From positions 1-34,227 of the forward strand of contig JAHHHW010000138.1 of assembly GCA_019359115.1 (NCBI GenBank): a DNA stretch of 34,227 nt, in the 5' to 3' direction. The stretch is from Pelatocladus maniniholoensis HA4357-MV3. GTDB lineage: Bacteria; Cyanobacteriota; Cyanobacteriia; Cyanobacteriales; Nostocaceae. The notes below the pieces were generated by a model that searched no databases, was not told where the DNA came from, and saw only the letters and a program-made list of their open reading frames with translations. Of this stretch, positions 6,475-15,466 are shown one piece after another. A program made the translations under genes and the position numbers. How positions within the stretch are numbered: position 1 is the stretch's first letter; each line of letters opens with the position of its first letter.

Positions 6475-8145
6475 TTACGATCCAGGTTTAAAATAATCGA
6501 GGAGGCGATCGCCTGAATCGGCTCGAATTAATGCCACAATTACATCAGGTAAAGCTGTCAAACTAGGATAAACAAGATAACGGGGTTGCCAAATTGGGTG
6601 AAACTTATCTTTATAAGCGTGCAAACCTTGAAAATTATAGAATCGCTCAAGATGCTGATAAAGATAGTGTAATGCCTTCTCCAAACGTCGTGACTCGTGG
6701 GTTTCACCAACTCCAGCCAAAGCAGACAGACCCATATTAAAACTATCGTAGCCTTGTTCCTTGTAGTGTTGAAACATAGAGATAAATAAGAAGTCCATCG
6801 TACCGTTTTCTATTGACTTGCGGTGTCGCATCAAGTCGTTCGTGATTTCGTTGAGTTGATACTCTGAGACAATGTTAGCAAAAGCAATTATTTCACCATG
6901 AGAAGACTGTACGACAGAAATTTCAGATTCCTTGAGATAAGCTTCGTCAAACCAACCCAAAGAAAAACGCTTTTCTGAACCTTGCACCATTTGCAGCCAC
7001 TCGTCACTGACGGTTTTTAACTGGCGCAATAAGTGATCAGCAATCGGTGGTTGATAGAATTTGATCTCGTACCCTAGCTTAGTCATGCGATTTAGTGCGG
7101 TACGCAGATTTTTGCCTGGTTTTCCTTGCAAGGTAAAGGTTTTGAGGTCAACAATCGCTTCTTCTCCAATTTTTAAAACCTGAAATCCCAAAGATTTATA
7201 GAGGTCAATGTCATCAGGTAAAGTTTGATAAAAAGCAGGATACCAATCGTTGCGTTGACAAAATTGCTGAAAAGCAACAATAACCTCTTTGCGGTCTGGA
7301 ATAGGCCCGATGGGATCTCCTAAAGCGATCGCGCCCCTGCCTTTGGCAACATAAGCAATTACACTCTGATTAGTGGGACTAAAAAAGTAACTTTTATCAC
7401 TTAATAAAGCAAATGCTGCTAAAGAGGAATTTCCGTGATTTTCGACGATTTCTTTTGCCCGTTGTCGTTCAGTGAGGGTAATTACATTGCGTAAAAATAC
7501 TGGACGCAATAGCATGACCAATGCATACATAAATGTACTGGCTGCAATAATATATATAGAATTGGCAAAGAATTGACCAAACCTAGTCCTTGGTTGCAGT
7601 CCAGCATTATCTTCTGTGAAGAACATTGCTAGAGTTTGAAATATAGCATCTCTCAAACTAAAATTCACTGAAAATTTGTTGTCTAATAAATAAAATCCAA
7701 TAGTTCCATATGCCAAAGTAAACAGCAAAGCACCAATTAATACCCACACTCCTTTCGCAATTGAAGGACGGTCTGACTGGGCTGTAAAAACATGACGCAT
7801 CATCATTAATTGCACCAGCAGTAAGCCAGACAGCAGACTTTCTTCGTAGTCCAGACCCTTGATTAAATGGCTGACTATAGAAATAACCAACAAGCCAATG
7901 GTCAGTAACCAAGCAACACGTTTACGACGCAACAAATTAGTAGCAAGTGTTAATAAAACAAATCCAGTCAAAGCTGCAAATATATGACCACCAGCACGAA
8001 TTTCAAAAGGTAAAAATTCTTTCAATAAAAAATTCCGACCGTAGAGATTGGGTGTCACTGCTGACAGTAAATTCACCACTGCAACCAAACTCGTAAGAAG
8101 TGCTGCACTCCATAGTCCAATTCGAGTTTTTAAGTTATTGGTCAT
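6475..8145 (-). CDS. MprF-like aminoacyl-phosphatidylglycerol synthase (DUF2156) with N-terminal membrane region
   Basis: This encodes 556 aa. The first about 220 residues hold five or six membrane segments. The remainder is the soluble DUF2156 / LPG synthase domain: YVAKGRGAIALGDPIGP, ALNRMTKLGYEIKF, MDFLFISMFQHYKEQGYDSFNMGLSALAGVG and LHAYKDKFHPIWQPRYLVYP are hallmark stretches of MprF and related synthases, ending in the usual RYLVYPS type block. Known family members transfer an aminoacyl group (Lys or Ala) from tRNA to phosphatidylglycerol at the cytoplasmic face. Full MprF is about 850 aa; the flippase half is missing here but appears as a separate divergent gene at 10543. It is last in a leftward run with two esterase-like genes and an alpha/beta hydrolase (44 bp from the nearest). 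Confidence 0.8.
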   Translation of the reverse strand: MTNNLKTRIGLWSAALLTSLVAVVNLLSAVTPNLYGRNFLLKEFLPFEIRAGGHIFAALTGFVLLTLATNLLRRKRVAWLLTIGLLVISIVSHLIKGLDYEESLLSGLLLVQLMMMRHVFTAQSDRPSIAKGVWVLIGALLFTLAYGTIGFYLLDNKFSVNFSLRDAIFQTLAMFFTEDNAGLQPRTRFGQFFANSIYIIAASTFMYALVMLLRPVFLRNVITLTERQRAKEIVENHGNSSLAAFALLSDKSYFFSPTNQSVIAYVAKGRGAIALGDPIGPIPDRKEVIVAFQQFCQRNDWYPAFYQTLPDDIDLYKSLGFQVLKIGEEAIVDLKTFTLQGKPGKNLRTALNRMTKLGYEIKFYQPPIADHLLRQLKTVSDEWLQMVQGSEKRFSLGWFDEAYLKESEISVVQSSHGEIIAFANIVSEYQLNEITNDLMRHRKSIENGTMDFLFISMFQHYKEQGYDSFNMGLSALAGVGETHESRRLEKALHYLYQHLERFYNFQGLHAYKDKFHPIWQPRYLVYPSLTALPDVIVALIRADSGDRLLDYFKPGS

Positions 8146-8189
8146 TGGTCATTCGTAAATTTTTTATTTATTGGTTGTTTAGTTTATTA

Positions 8190-9104
8190 CTAACTCCCTA
8201 TCTCCCTCATCTCTTTCTGAAACTGTTGTCCTACGTATGTCAGCGAATCTTTGAGATGCTTATGAAAATAATTCCAACCCACATTTGGCCCAGATAAACC
8301 ATGTCCTCCGGGAAACGCATAAAATACATTCTTTATACCCAAATTATTTAAGGTTTGGTGGAATGTTTGAGTAGAAGCGAGGAAATCCGTATCATTTTTC
8401 CCAGCATCTAAATATACACGCAGTCGCTTTCTATCTTCGACAGATAAGTGTTGCACAATTTGTTGGGGACTATTTTGTGAACCACTGCTATCAATAAAAT
8501 AACCACTGTGGCTAAACAAAATATTAAAGTTTTGTAAGTATAGTAATCCAATATTAAAAGCCCCCCATCCCCCAGAAGATATACCGCCCATCGCCCAAAA
8601 CTGCGGTTTCTCCAAAGTCCGGTAGCGCGATTTCACAAGTTGGACTAATTCGGAACCTATCAAAGTTCCGATTTTCCCATTCAGTCCATCATAATAATCA
8701 GGGTCGTACAAAGGACTAGAACCACGATTATCGTTACCATCAGGTGTAATTACAATTGCTGGTGGCAATTTACCACTTTGATAAAGTTCATGCAATATGC
8801 CCAAAATGGCGTATTTGTCAACATAAGCACGGGCATCATCATGACCGCCGTGTAATAGAAAGATGACTGGATAGCGTTGGCGAGGATTTTTTTCATAGCC
8901 TGGAGGTAAAATAATTCCGTATTGACGAACTTTACCCATTGCTTGGCTGTTGAATGTCTCTAGTTGAAACTTTAGCTCAGTATTGGTTTGTTGTTGGGGT
9001 GGGTCTAGCTGTGGCGCACCCAAAATGAATACATACCAGTAGCCACCTATAGCAAGAATTGCGATCGCGCTGATTATACCGATAACAATCTTGGATAATT
9101 TCAT
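8190..9104 (-). CDS. Membrane-anchored esterase, esterase D / antigen-85-like alpha/beta hydrolase
   Basis: This encodes 304 aa. Residues about 5-30 are a single hydrophobic segment (uncleaved anchor or signal peptide), so the enzyme probably faces the periplasm. The fold is the putative-esterase type (PF00756-like): YGIILPPGYEKNP and YPVIFLLHGGHDDARAYV form the oxyanion-hole region, GGISSGGWGAFN carries the G-x-S-x-G nucleophile, and the His lies in FPGGHGLSGPNVGWNYFHKHL. The acid is probably in LDAGKNDTDF. The substrate is unknown. It lies in the same transcription unit as the MprF-like synthase, and the upstream truncated paralogue overlaps its start by 4 bp. An extracytoplasmic hydrolase acting on aminoacylated lipids, as reported for PA0919 in Pseudomonas, would fit but is inference. 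Confidence 0.8.
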   Translation of the reverse strand: MKLSKIVIGIISAIAILAIGGYWYVFILGAPQLDPPQQQTNTELKFQLETFNSQAMGKVRQYGIILPPGYEKNPRQRYPVIFLLHGGHDDARAYVDKYAILGILHELYQSGKLPPAIVITPDGNDNRGSSPLYDPDYYDGLNGKIGTLIGSELVQLVKSRYRTLEKPQFWAMGGISSGGWGAFNIGLLYLQNFNILFSHSGYFIDSSGSQNSPQQIVQHLSVEDRKRLRVYLDAGKNDTDFLASTQTFHQTLNNLGIKNVFYAFPGGHGLSGPNVGWNYFHKHLKDSLTYVGQQFQKEMREIGS

Positions 9105-9502
9105 TTTTTTAGAGTTAAATTATCAGCAGCATGTGCTGTTTGTTCTATGCGAAATTGTTCTCCTACAAAAGTCAACGAATCTGCCAAATGTTCGTGCCAA
9201 TAGTTCCACGTGTGGCTACCAGGGAACTCACGAAAAATATGATAAATTTTCAGTTGGCTTAAGACTTTAGTAAATTGTTTAGCTTGTTCCATCTCTTCTA
9301 TATCTGATTTTCCAGTATCTAGATAGATTCGCAATTTTTTTTGTGCTTGAGGAGGAATATTTTTGATATAGATAATTGGGCTATTTTTTTGACCGCTTTT
9401 ATCTTTAAAATAACCGCTATGACTAAATAAAATTGAAAAATTCTTCACATTATGTAATCCGACATTGATTGCACCCCATCCACCAGAAGATAAGTATTTC
9501 AT
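9101..9502 (-). pseudogene. Truncated paralogue of the adjacent esterase (C-terminal half)
   Basis: This encodes 133 aa that align from the nucleophile motif onward with the gene at 8190-9104: SSGGWGAINVGL, FSILFSHSGYFKDKSG, KLRIYLDTGKSD and WNYWHEHLADSLTFVGEQF. The N-terminal half with the anchor and oxyanion-hole loop is absent, and only 32 bases separate the start from the upstream gene, so nothing is hidden. A piece of the loop before the catalytic His is also shorter (PGSHT versus PGGHGLSGPNVG). It is best read as a tandem duplication later cut by deletion. It overlaps the full copy by 4 bp, so it may still be translated and couple its neighbour. Confidence 0.75.
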
Positions 9503-9534
9503 AAATTACTTTTTACTTTTTAAGCAAGGAATAT

Positions 9535-10365
9535 TTATTCACGATTATTAGGAATTGAAATCATCCACTGAGCGATCGCACTATTTACCAAATCTGCCTG
9601 TTCTGCTATCACTAAATGTCCCGCATTCGCAAAATGTAGATGAGTACTATTAACAAAGTGTCTTGCTAAATCATCTCCCATTTGGCGTGTAAACATTGGG
9701 TCTTTGCCTGCGGTAATCACCAAAACAGGGATATGTAGATTTTTTGGCCAGGGGTGACGGGCAAAAAAGTTATAATCCCAAAAGATTTCTAAGGCTTTGT
9801 AGGAAGCAAAATCTTTGGGAACTGGATTTTCCGCAAAAAACACTTCCATAACGCGATCGCGGTAAGAGGTAGAGAAAAAATTGCTTATTTGCTGCACACC
9901 AGGCAGATAGTAAAGATACCTTCCCCCAAAAGCCATCAACTTCATTAAGGGAATTTCCCACCAAGGTGCTAAGTTATGAGTACCACCAGCGATCGCTATC
10001 AAACCACTAACCGGATGGTGCTGGGTAAACTCTAAACCAATGGGAACTCCATAGCTGTGGCAACACAGTATCGGCGAATCAATGCCAAAATACTGCAATA
10101 ATCGCCATAAGTCACGACAATGACGTCCTATAGAGTAGCACTTGTAAGAACTAGATTGGCCGTGTCCTGCTAAGTCGTAAGCCAGAACTTGCCAACCTTG
10201 ATTTTGGACAAACTCATATTGAGATCGAAAGTTGAAGCGGTTTCCTGTACCTCCGTGGAGAAATACTACAGCAGGAGTTACACCCAGACTATGGCAGACT
10301 TGCAAATTTACCCTTTGTCGTAGATGAATTGTTGAACCGTCTAAGGCATCTTGAATCATAGTCAT
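9535..10365 (-). CDS. Alpha/beta-fold hydrolase, cytosolic
   Basis: This encodes 276 aa without a signal peptide. The fold is shown by VVFLHGGTGNRFNF (HG oxyanion motif), VLAYDLAGHGQSS, the nucleophile elbow CCHSYGVPIG (Ser in C-H-S-Y-G, first Gly replaced by Cys), the acid in ITAGKDPMF and the His in FANAGHLVIAEQ near residue 250. Most similar in style to haloperoxidase/epoxide-hydrolase-like esterases; substrate unknown. It is the first gene of the leftward group that ends in the MprF-like synthase. Its start faces the flippase gene across 177 bp, which must hold both promoters. Confidence 0.8.
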   Translation of the reverse strand: MTMIQDALDGSTIHLRQRVNLQVCHSLGVTPAVVFLHGGTGNRFNFRSQYEFVQNQGWQVLAYDLAGHGQSSSYKCYSIGRHCRDLWRLLQYFGIDSPILCCHSYGVPIGLEFTQHHPVSGLIAIAGGTHNLAPWWEIPLMKLMAFGGRYLYYLPGVQQISNFFSTSYRDRVMEVFFAENPVPKDFASYKALEIFWDYNFFARHPWPKNLHIPVLVITAGKDPMFTRQMGDDLARHFVNSTHLHFANAGHLVIAEQADLVNSAIAQWMISIPNNRE

Positions 10366-10542
10366 CAGACTACTAACCTAACCACTTGCTTTTTTGGTAA
10401 ATATTTCTTGCAATTCAAAGCTTACGCAAATGATGTGTCAATAGCATGTCAATGCAATGGAAAATTTGCGACTGGTTGTAAGGTAAAAGGCAGAAGATAG
10501 AAGCACTAGTTTCCCTATCTCCCTCCTCACTGTCCTTAATTT

Positions 10543-11490
10543 ATGTCCAAAAAACCTAAACTCAACCTCAGTTCTCTACTTGGCTTGTTGCTGCTTGTGT
10601 TTTCTTTATGGGCTATTAATAAAGAACTGCACGAGTACAATTACCGTGATGTGTTGAATAATTTAGCAGCAATTCCTAAAAATCTCTTAATTGCGAGCAT
10701 TGGGTTGACGAGCCTTGGATATTCTGCGATCGCGTTTTACGACATTTTGGGGTTTCGATATATTGGTTTTTCCCTAAGTTGGAAAAAGATTGTATTTACT
10801 AACTTTATAAGTTCTGTATTCAGTAATACGATAGGCTTTGCCTTACTAACTGGTAGTGCGATCCGTTATCGTTTTTACTCGACTTGGGGAATATCATCGT
10901 TGGCGATCGCTCAAATCATTGCTTTTGTCAATTTTACTTTCTGGTTGGGAATGTTTACTTTAGCTGGGTTCATGTTCCTTCTTAATCCTTTAACCATTCC
11001 CCCTCAATTACATCTACCTTTGACCTCTGTGCGATCTATTGGTGTGATTTTTCTGCTACTAATTATTACTTATTTATTAGGAAGTCTTATTATTAAACAA
11101 CCGTTAATAATTCGCTCTCACGAGTTTAAATTTCCTAGCTTTAAGATATCCCTTGCTCAAATAGCTGTTTCTAGCTGTGACTGGATGTTTGCAGCAGCTG
11201 TACTTTATGTTCTATTGCCTGCAAATATATCCTTATCTTATCTTGATTTTTTGGGAATCTATTTACTGGCGATGTTTGCTGGTGTTGTCAGCAGTGTCCC
11301 TGGAGGATTAGGAGTATTTGAAACTGTAGTTTTGCTGATTCTTTCCTCTCAAGTTCCTCAAGTTTCTGCGGTGGCAATTTTGGGGTCATTACTAGCCTAT
11401 AGGGGAGTTTACTACTTTTTACCTTTCATAATTGCAGCAGCTTTACTAGGAGTGTACGAACTACCTCAACTAAGAAGGATTAAAAAGTAA
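10543..11490 (+). CDS. MprF-type flippase domain protein (UPF0104 / LPG synthase TM family)
   Basis: This encodes 315 aa with about eight hydrophobic segments. The region GFALLTGSAIRYRFYSTWGIS (residues around 98-117) and the late helix-loop YLLAMFAGVVSSVPGGLGVFE (around 245-265) are the two signatures of the lysyl-phosphatidylglycerol synthase transmembrane/flippase family, the N-terminal half of MprF. It probably moves a lipid (aminoacyl-phosphatidylglycerol in MprF) between leaflets of the plasma membrane. It lies divergent from the hydrolase-synthase group, and thus the two halves of an MprF-like protein seem encoded at one locus on opposite strands. UPF0104 proteins occur in other roles too, so the link is inference. 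Confidence 0.8.
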   Translation: MSKKPKLNLSSLLGLLLLVFSLWAINKELHEYNYRDVLNNLAAIPKNLLIASIGLTSLGYSAIAFYDILGFRYIGFSLSWKKIVFTNFISSVFSNTIGFALLTGSAIRYRFYSTWGISSLAIAQIIAFVNFTFWLGMFTLAGFMFLLNPLTIPPQLHLPLTSVRSIGVIFLLLIITYLLGSLIIKQPLIIRSHEFKFPSFKISLAQIAVSSCDWMFAAAVLYVLLPANISLSYLDFLGIYLLAMFAGVVSSVPGGLGVFETVVLLILSSQVPQVSAVAILGSLLAYRGVYYFLPFIIAAALLGVYELPQLRRIKK

Positions 11491-11530
11491 AAAGTAAATC
11501 CCCATAAATAAATTGAGGGGATTGAATAAG

Positions 11531-11557
11531 GACGCATTTTTTACCGCGCTGTGCGTC
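11531..11557. terminator. Terminator hairpin between convergent genes
   Basis: GACGCA (11531-11536) and TGCGTC (11552-11557) form a short stem followed by an A/T tract. An outer pair of related sequences (AAAAAGTAAAAAGT at 11482-11495 and its imperfect complement at 11569-11582) could extend the structure. It lies between the stops of the flippase and the site-2 protease. Confidence 0.5.
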
Positions 11558-11652
11558 TCTAAAAAAAAACTTTTACTTTTTTCATAAAGAAATTTAGGGG
11601 CTTTAAACTCAACATTCATGATTGAAATGAGTTGAATTACAAAAAATGAATT

Positions 11653-13140
11653 TTAAATCTGTAACCAACTAGCGATCGCCTGTGGTAATGGTAGGATAAT
11701 CATCACTAACAAAGCCATCGCGAACAATCCCCAAACATCACGTTGATTATCCAGGTCAGTGACGTCATTCAAAGCAGGTTCATCCATTAACGGTATGAAC
11801 AACAAAATTAACGCCCACAAGAAAAATCCTGGCTGAACTAAAGACAACAACAACAACAACAGACGAGCAACTTGACCAATTACAATAGCATTTCTTTGTC
11901 CAAACATTGCATGGACAATATGTCCTCCATCCAATTGTCCCACTGGCATTAAATTTAACGCAGTCACTATTAATCCCAAACAAGCAGCTACCGCTACTGG
12001 ATGTAAATCAATCGCAGATTGTGGTGTTAATTGACTACCCAAAGCCAGTTTTGACAGTAGTGCTAATAAAATAGAATATTTAGGATTAAGCGCATCCGGA
12101 TTTAATAGTCCTGTTTTTTCGTCTGGCAAACTTACAATCGTAGAGTGAGCTAATCCCCAAAATAATAAGGGTAATGTCACCACAAAACCTGCCAAAGGTC
12201 CAGCAATACTGACATCAAATAAAGCTTTACGATTAGGTACGGGACTACGCATCCTAATAAATGCACCAAAAGTTCCCAAGAAAAATGGCATGGGAATAAA
12301 GTAAGGTGGAGTTGAGCGAATTTTATAGCGTCCGGTCGCCATTAAATAGTGACCAAGTTCGTGGATACCCAAAATTAACATTAAAGCTAGGGCGTAGGGT
12401 AATCCTTGCAAAATCAGACTTGGATTAGATTGAAATCGGCGGATTGTCAATTCAATACCAGCAATTCCAACTCCTACTTTGGTAGTTGTTACCAAGGTTG
12501 CTAATAATAACAAAAATGCCCAAGCAAATTGTTTTAATTGTTCTTCTTTTCTCGGTACATTACCTTGGGTAGCTTGAGTATTAGGAATTAGCACAAAGAA
12601 GGGTTTCCCATTGACACCTTCTTGAAAGAACACCAAAAATCGACCCGCAAATTTTGTTTCTATATTTTCTTTAATCTTTTGGTACGCTTCGTTTGGTTTG
12701 CTTCTTAACTGACCTCGGCAAATTACAGCTTGAGGTCTATATTCTATATTTTGAATGTAATATACAGACCAAGGAAAACAATCTCGCAGTATTTGTTCTT
12801 CGTTGGGCTGAATCGGGCGCACGGAATTTGGTTCTGTTGGGGGTGTAGGGGATTCAGTTTGTGCTGCTTGAGCTTCAGTTGGTTTGTCTTTTTGCGGTTG
12901 GCGTCCCGACTGAAATAGCACCCAGTATAAAATAGGACAAATTACTAATGGCCAGATCATTAGCGATCGCGGTAGTGGTTGTTTGTCTCCATACATTACC
13001 GTCCATCCCGTCCATAACATTGCTGGAGTCATTAATACTAACCATAATAACCAGACAGGTGTCCGGGTGAGGCGAGCCACACTACGCTGCACCATTAGAT
13101 AAGTAATTAGTCCCAGTAAAATTAGAAACCAAACTGTCAT
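11653..13140 (-). CDS. Site-2 protease family (M50) intramembrane metalloprotease, EGY-like
   Basis: This encodes 495 aa. The zinc motif HELGH (around residues 260-264, in LILGIHELGHYLMATG) is followed by PYFIPMPFFLGTFGAFIRM, and the second metal motif is MPVGQLDGGHI (Asp near residue 403). Both are characteristic of M50 proteases, and the order and long N-terminal extension match the EGY1/EGY-like proteins of chloroplasts and cyanobacteria. The N-terminus has two hydrophobic segments, a Pro/Thr/Gln-rich linker (about 78-112), then a soluble domain (about 115-195), before the membrane core. It would cleave membrane-bound substrates such as anti-sigma factors; the substrate is unknown. The start at 13140 is the first ATG; the gene is convergent with the flippase. 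Confidence 0.88.
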   Translation of the reverse strand: MTVWFLILLGLITYLMVQRSVARLTRTPVWLLWLVLMTPAMLWTGWTVMYGDKQPLPRSLMIWPLVICPILYWVLFQSGRQPQKDKPTEAQAAQTESPTPPTEPNSVRPIQPNEEQILRDCFPWSVYYIQNIEYRPQAVICRGQLRSKPNEAYQKIKENIETKFAGRFLVFFQEGVNGKPFFVLIPNTQATQGNVPRKEEQLKQFAWAFLLLLATLVTTTKVGVGIAGIELTIRRFQSNPSLILQGLPYALALMLILGIHELGHYLMATGRYKIRSTPPYFIPMPFFLGTFGAFIRMRSPVPNRKALFDVSIAGPLAGFVVTLPLLFWGLAHSTIVSLPDEKTGLLNPDALNPKYSILLALLSKLALGSQLTPQSAIDLHPVAVAACLGLIVTALNLMPVGQLDGGHIVHAMFGQRNAIVIGQVARLLLLLLSLVQPGFFLWALILLFIPLMDEPALNDVTDLDNQRDVWGLFAMALLVMIILPLPQAIASWLQI

Positions 13141-13294
13141 GTGATTTTAGTTTATTTTGAAACGTCAGTCCTAACTTGTGGTCAACCGCACCACTATTAT
13201 TGCCACAAGATAGACACTATTCCGCTTTTTGCTTCCGAGAAGTTTTATACTTAAACCGGGTTTGTCAAAACTCCTCAAGGAAGTTGTTTTTCTC

Positions 13295-13951
13295 ATGTGT
13301 CCCTTGTCTCAAGAATCAAATCATTTAGCCAAGCCACCACAAGAAGTTCTCGATACTATTTTTGCATTTCCACCAAATCGGGACACACTAGGGGGAACCG
13401 CTTATTTTATTGTCAGAAATGAAGGTAACATCCTAATTGATTGTCCAGCTTTTGATCAAACTTACCAGGATTTCATGCGATCGCATGGTGGTGTACGTTG
13501 GTTATTTCTCACCCACAGAGGTGCTATTGGCAAGACAGTAGAATATCAGCAAATCTTCAGTTGTGAAGTTTTGATTCAAGAGCAAGAAGCATATCTCTTA
13601 CCTGAATTACCTGTAACTACTTTTAGTCAAGAATTTGTCCTTGATTCCATCACAAAAGTGATTTGGACGTGTGGACATTCTCCCGGTTCGTCTTGCCTTT
13701 ATTATAGTGAGTCTGGAGGCGTGCTGTTTTCTGGACGTCACTTACTTCCCAACCAACAAGGCGATCCAGTTCCACAAAAAACAGCCAAGACTTTCCACTG
13801 GCATAGGCAAATAAAGAGCATCAAAATGCTTCTAGAATACTTTACTCCAGAAACATTAAAATATATTTGTCCTGGAGCAAATACGGGTTTTCTCAGAGGC
13901 AAGCGTGTAATAGATGATGCATATCAACGCCTAGCAATGGAGAATTGGTGA
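13295..13951 (+). CDS. Metallo-beta-lactamase-fold protein with degenerate metal-binding motif
   Basis: The open frame begins with ATG at 13229 (240 aa), but I prefer ATG 13295 (218 aa), because the extra 22 residues do not look conserved and AAGGA lies upstream of it. LGGTAYFIVRNEGNILIDCPAF is the N-terminal strand pair of the MBL fold. The metal motif expected as T-H-x-H-x-D-H is LFLTHRGAIGKT here, with only the first His kept. A later His is present (CGHSPGSSCLYY), and the expected S-G-D is S-G-R-H. Binding of a full dinuclear metal site is therefore unlikely, and the role may be non-enzymatic or flavin/RNA related. It is divergent from the site-2 protease across about 90-150 bp. Confidence 0.75.
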   Translation: MCPLSQESNHLAKPPQEVLDTIFAFPPNRDTLGGTAYFIVRNEGNILIDCPAFDQTYQDFMRSHGGVRWLFLTHRGAIGKTVEYQQIFSCEVLIQEQEAYLLPELPVTTFSQEFVLDSITKVIWTCGHSPGSSCLYYSESGGVLFSGRHLLPNQQGDPVPQKTAKTFHWHRQIKSIKMLLEYFTPETLKYICPGANTGFLRGKRVIDDAYQRLAMENW

Positions 13952-14026
13952 TCGGGGAAAGGGGACGAGGAGGACAGGGTAGACAAGGGAAAGAATAAAT
14001 ACCAATACCCTATCCCCGCTCCCCAA

Positions 14027-15286
14027 TTAAGCCGTCCCACCTGCGATCACTGAATGTTCTGTTAGCACTTTCATTGCTGCTTGATATTGCTGATCGGCTT
14101 CTGTACCAATTTGTTCGCGGGTGATTGGTGCAGAAGAAATTATTTTGTCTGGTTTTATACCTAATTTATTAATATCTTTATGGTTTGGGGTTTCGTATTT
14201 GGCAATTGTCACTGCTAAACCAGAACCATCTGACAATTCAAACAAGGATTGGATTAAGCCTTTACCAAAGGTGGTTTCCCCTACTAGTGTGGCACGACCG
14301 TTATCTTGCAATGCACCAGCGAGAATTTCACTAGCACTCGCTGTTCCTTCATTGACTAGAACAACTAACGGATCGTTTGTGAGTGCTGGACCAAATGATT
14401 CAAAGCTACCTTGAATTCCTTGGCGATTGGCTGTATAAACTATGGTGCCAGAGTTTAACCACAGACGTGCAACTTCAATTCCTGCTTGTAGCAAACCGCC
14501 TGGATTATTTCGTAAGTCCAGAATATATGCGGATGCACCTTTTTTTTCTAAGCTATTAATGGCGTGTGCCAACTCCATAGCAGCATTGGCGTTAAATTGA
14601 GTGAGGCGAATATATCCAATAGGCTGTTGAGAAGGAGTATTATGTAACTCTGCCACTACAGGGTTAAGGGAAATGCGATCGCGCATAACTCGATACTCTT
14701 TTTGCCCTTCTCCATCTCTTTCGATAAGCAAGGTGACTAAACTGCCAATTGAACCACGCATTCTAGCAGCAGCTTCATCGAGGGTCAGGTTTTGTGTCGC
14801 CATCCCTTCTATTTTGATGATGCGATCGCGTGGTCGAATTCCTGCTTTTTCTGCTGGTGAGCCTGCAATGGGAGTCACTACCTCCAAACCACCAGTCTTT
14901 TGATTCAGAGCAATTTGCAAGCCTACCCCAGTTAGTTCTCCAGACGTATTTACCTGTAAACTGCGGTATTGCTCTGGATCTAAAAAACGGGTAAAGGGGT
15001 CATCAAGGCTTTTGAGCATTTTCTGAATTGCTGTGTAGGCTGATTTTTGATCCGAGAGGGATGTGGAAAGAATTTTCTGCCTAACAGATGCCCAATTTTG
15101 ATGATTAAACGTGTCGTCTAAATAAGTACGGTTAACAATTCGCCATACTTCTGATATCAGCCTTTGTTCCTGAGTCAAAGCCATTGCTGGTTGACAAAAG
15201 TTGCAAAATCCTAGCCAAAACGCTACGAACAGTGATAATCCAACCTGAAAAACCCGTTTATGCATTAACCCCATGTTTAATCCCAT
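14027..15286 (-). CDS. ctpA: Carboxyl-terminal processing protease, CtpA-type (S41)
   Basis: This encodes 419 aa. A signal peptide (residues about 10-37, ending in PAMALTQ) sends it to the lumen or periplasm. A PDZ domain follows (about 105-190, ELTGVGLQI...GSPAEKAGIRPRDRIIKIEG). The S41 catalytic Ser is in NEGTASASEILAGAL (near residue 318), and the Lys is in ETTFGKGLIQS about 25 residues later. CtpA cleaves the C-terminal extension of the photosystem II D1 precursor so the Mn cluster can assemble. Placement upstream of and divergent from petB matches what I recall in other cyanobacteria. Several in-frame Met codons (1, 5, 8) leave the exact start open; no clear ribosome site precedes the first. 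Confidence 0.85.
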   Translation of the reverse strand: MGLNMGLMHKRVFQVGLSLFVAFWLGFCNFCQPAMALTQEQRLISEVWRIVNRTYLDDTFNHQNWASVRQKILSTSLSDQKSAYTAIQKMLKSLDDPFTRFLDPEQYRSLQVNTSGELTGVGLQIALNQKTGGLEVVTPIAGSPAEKAGIRPRDRIIKIEGMATQNLTLDEAAARMRGSIGSLVTLLIERDGEGQKEYRVMRDRISLNPVVAELHNTPSQQPIGYIRLTQFNANAAMELAHAINSLEKKGASAYILDLRNNPGGLLQAGIEVARLWLNSGTIVYTANRQGIQGSFESFGPALTNDPLVVLVNEGTASASEILAGALQDNGRATLVGETTFGKGLIQSLFELSDGSGLAVTIAKYETPNHKDINKLGIKPDKIISSAPITREQIGTEADQQYQAAMKVLTEHSVIAGGTA

Positions 15287-15329
15287 TTTTTAGCCAAAAT
15301 TGTCTAGTTTGACGCAGTTACATTAATTT

Positions 15330-15352
15330 AGACTTCTTTTTTATAGAAGTCT
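15330..15352. repeat. Short palindrome upstream of ctpA
   Basis: AGACTTCT (15330-15337) and AGAAGTCT (15345-15352) are perfect complements around a T-rich loop. It lies about 45 bp upstream of the ctpA start on that gene's strand, so it could be a 5'-leader hairpin or an operator. Confidence 0.35.
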
Positions 15353-15435
15353 TTTAAGAGGGAAAAGAGCTTTCAGGGGAAAGGGAGAAACAGAAAGAAT
15401 TTTTACCCTTTAACCTTTACTTTTTGCCCTCTACC

Positions 15436-15466
15436 ACCAATTACAAAAGTAATTTTTGTAATTGGT
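15436..15466. repeat. 13-bp perfect inverted repeat in the ctpA-petB spacer
   Basis: ACCAATTACAAAA (15436-15448) pairs perfectly with TTTTGTAATTGGT (15454-15466) across the 5-base loop GTAAT. The region is divergent (ctpA leftward, petB rightward), so a terminator is unlikely unless it ends a short transcript. It could be a binding site or a dispersed palindrome. The rest of the 611-bp spacer holds AT-rich sequence and the structures at 15330, 15610 and 15704. Confidence 0.45.
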
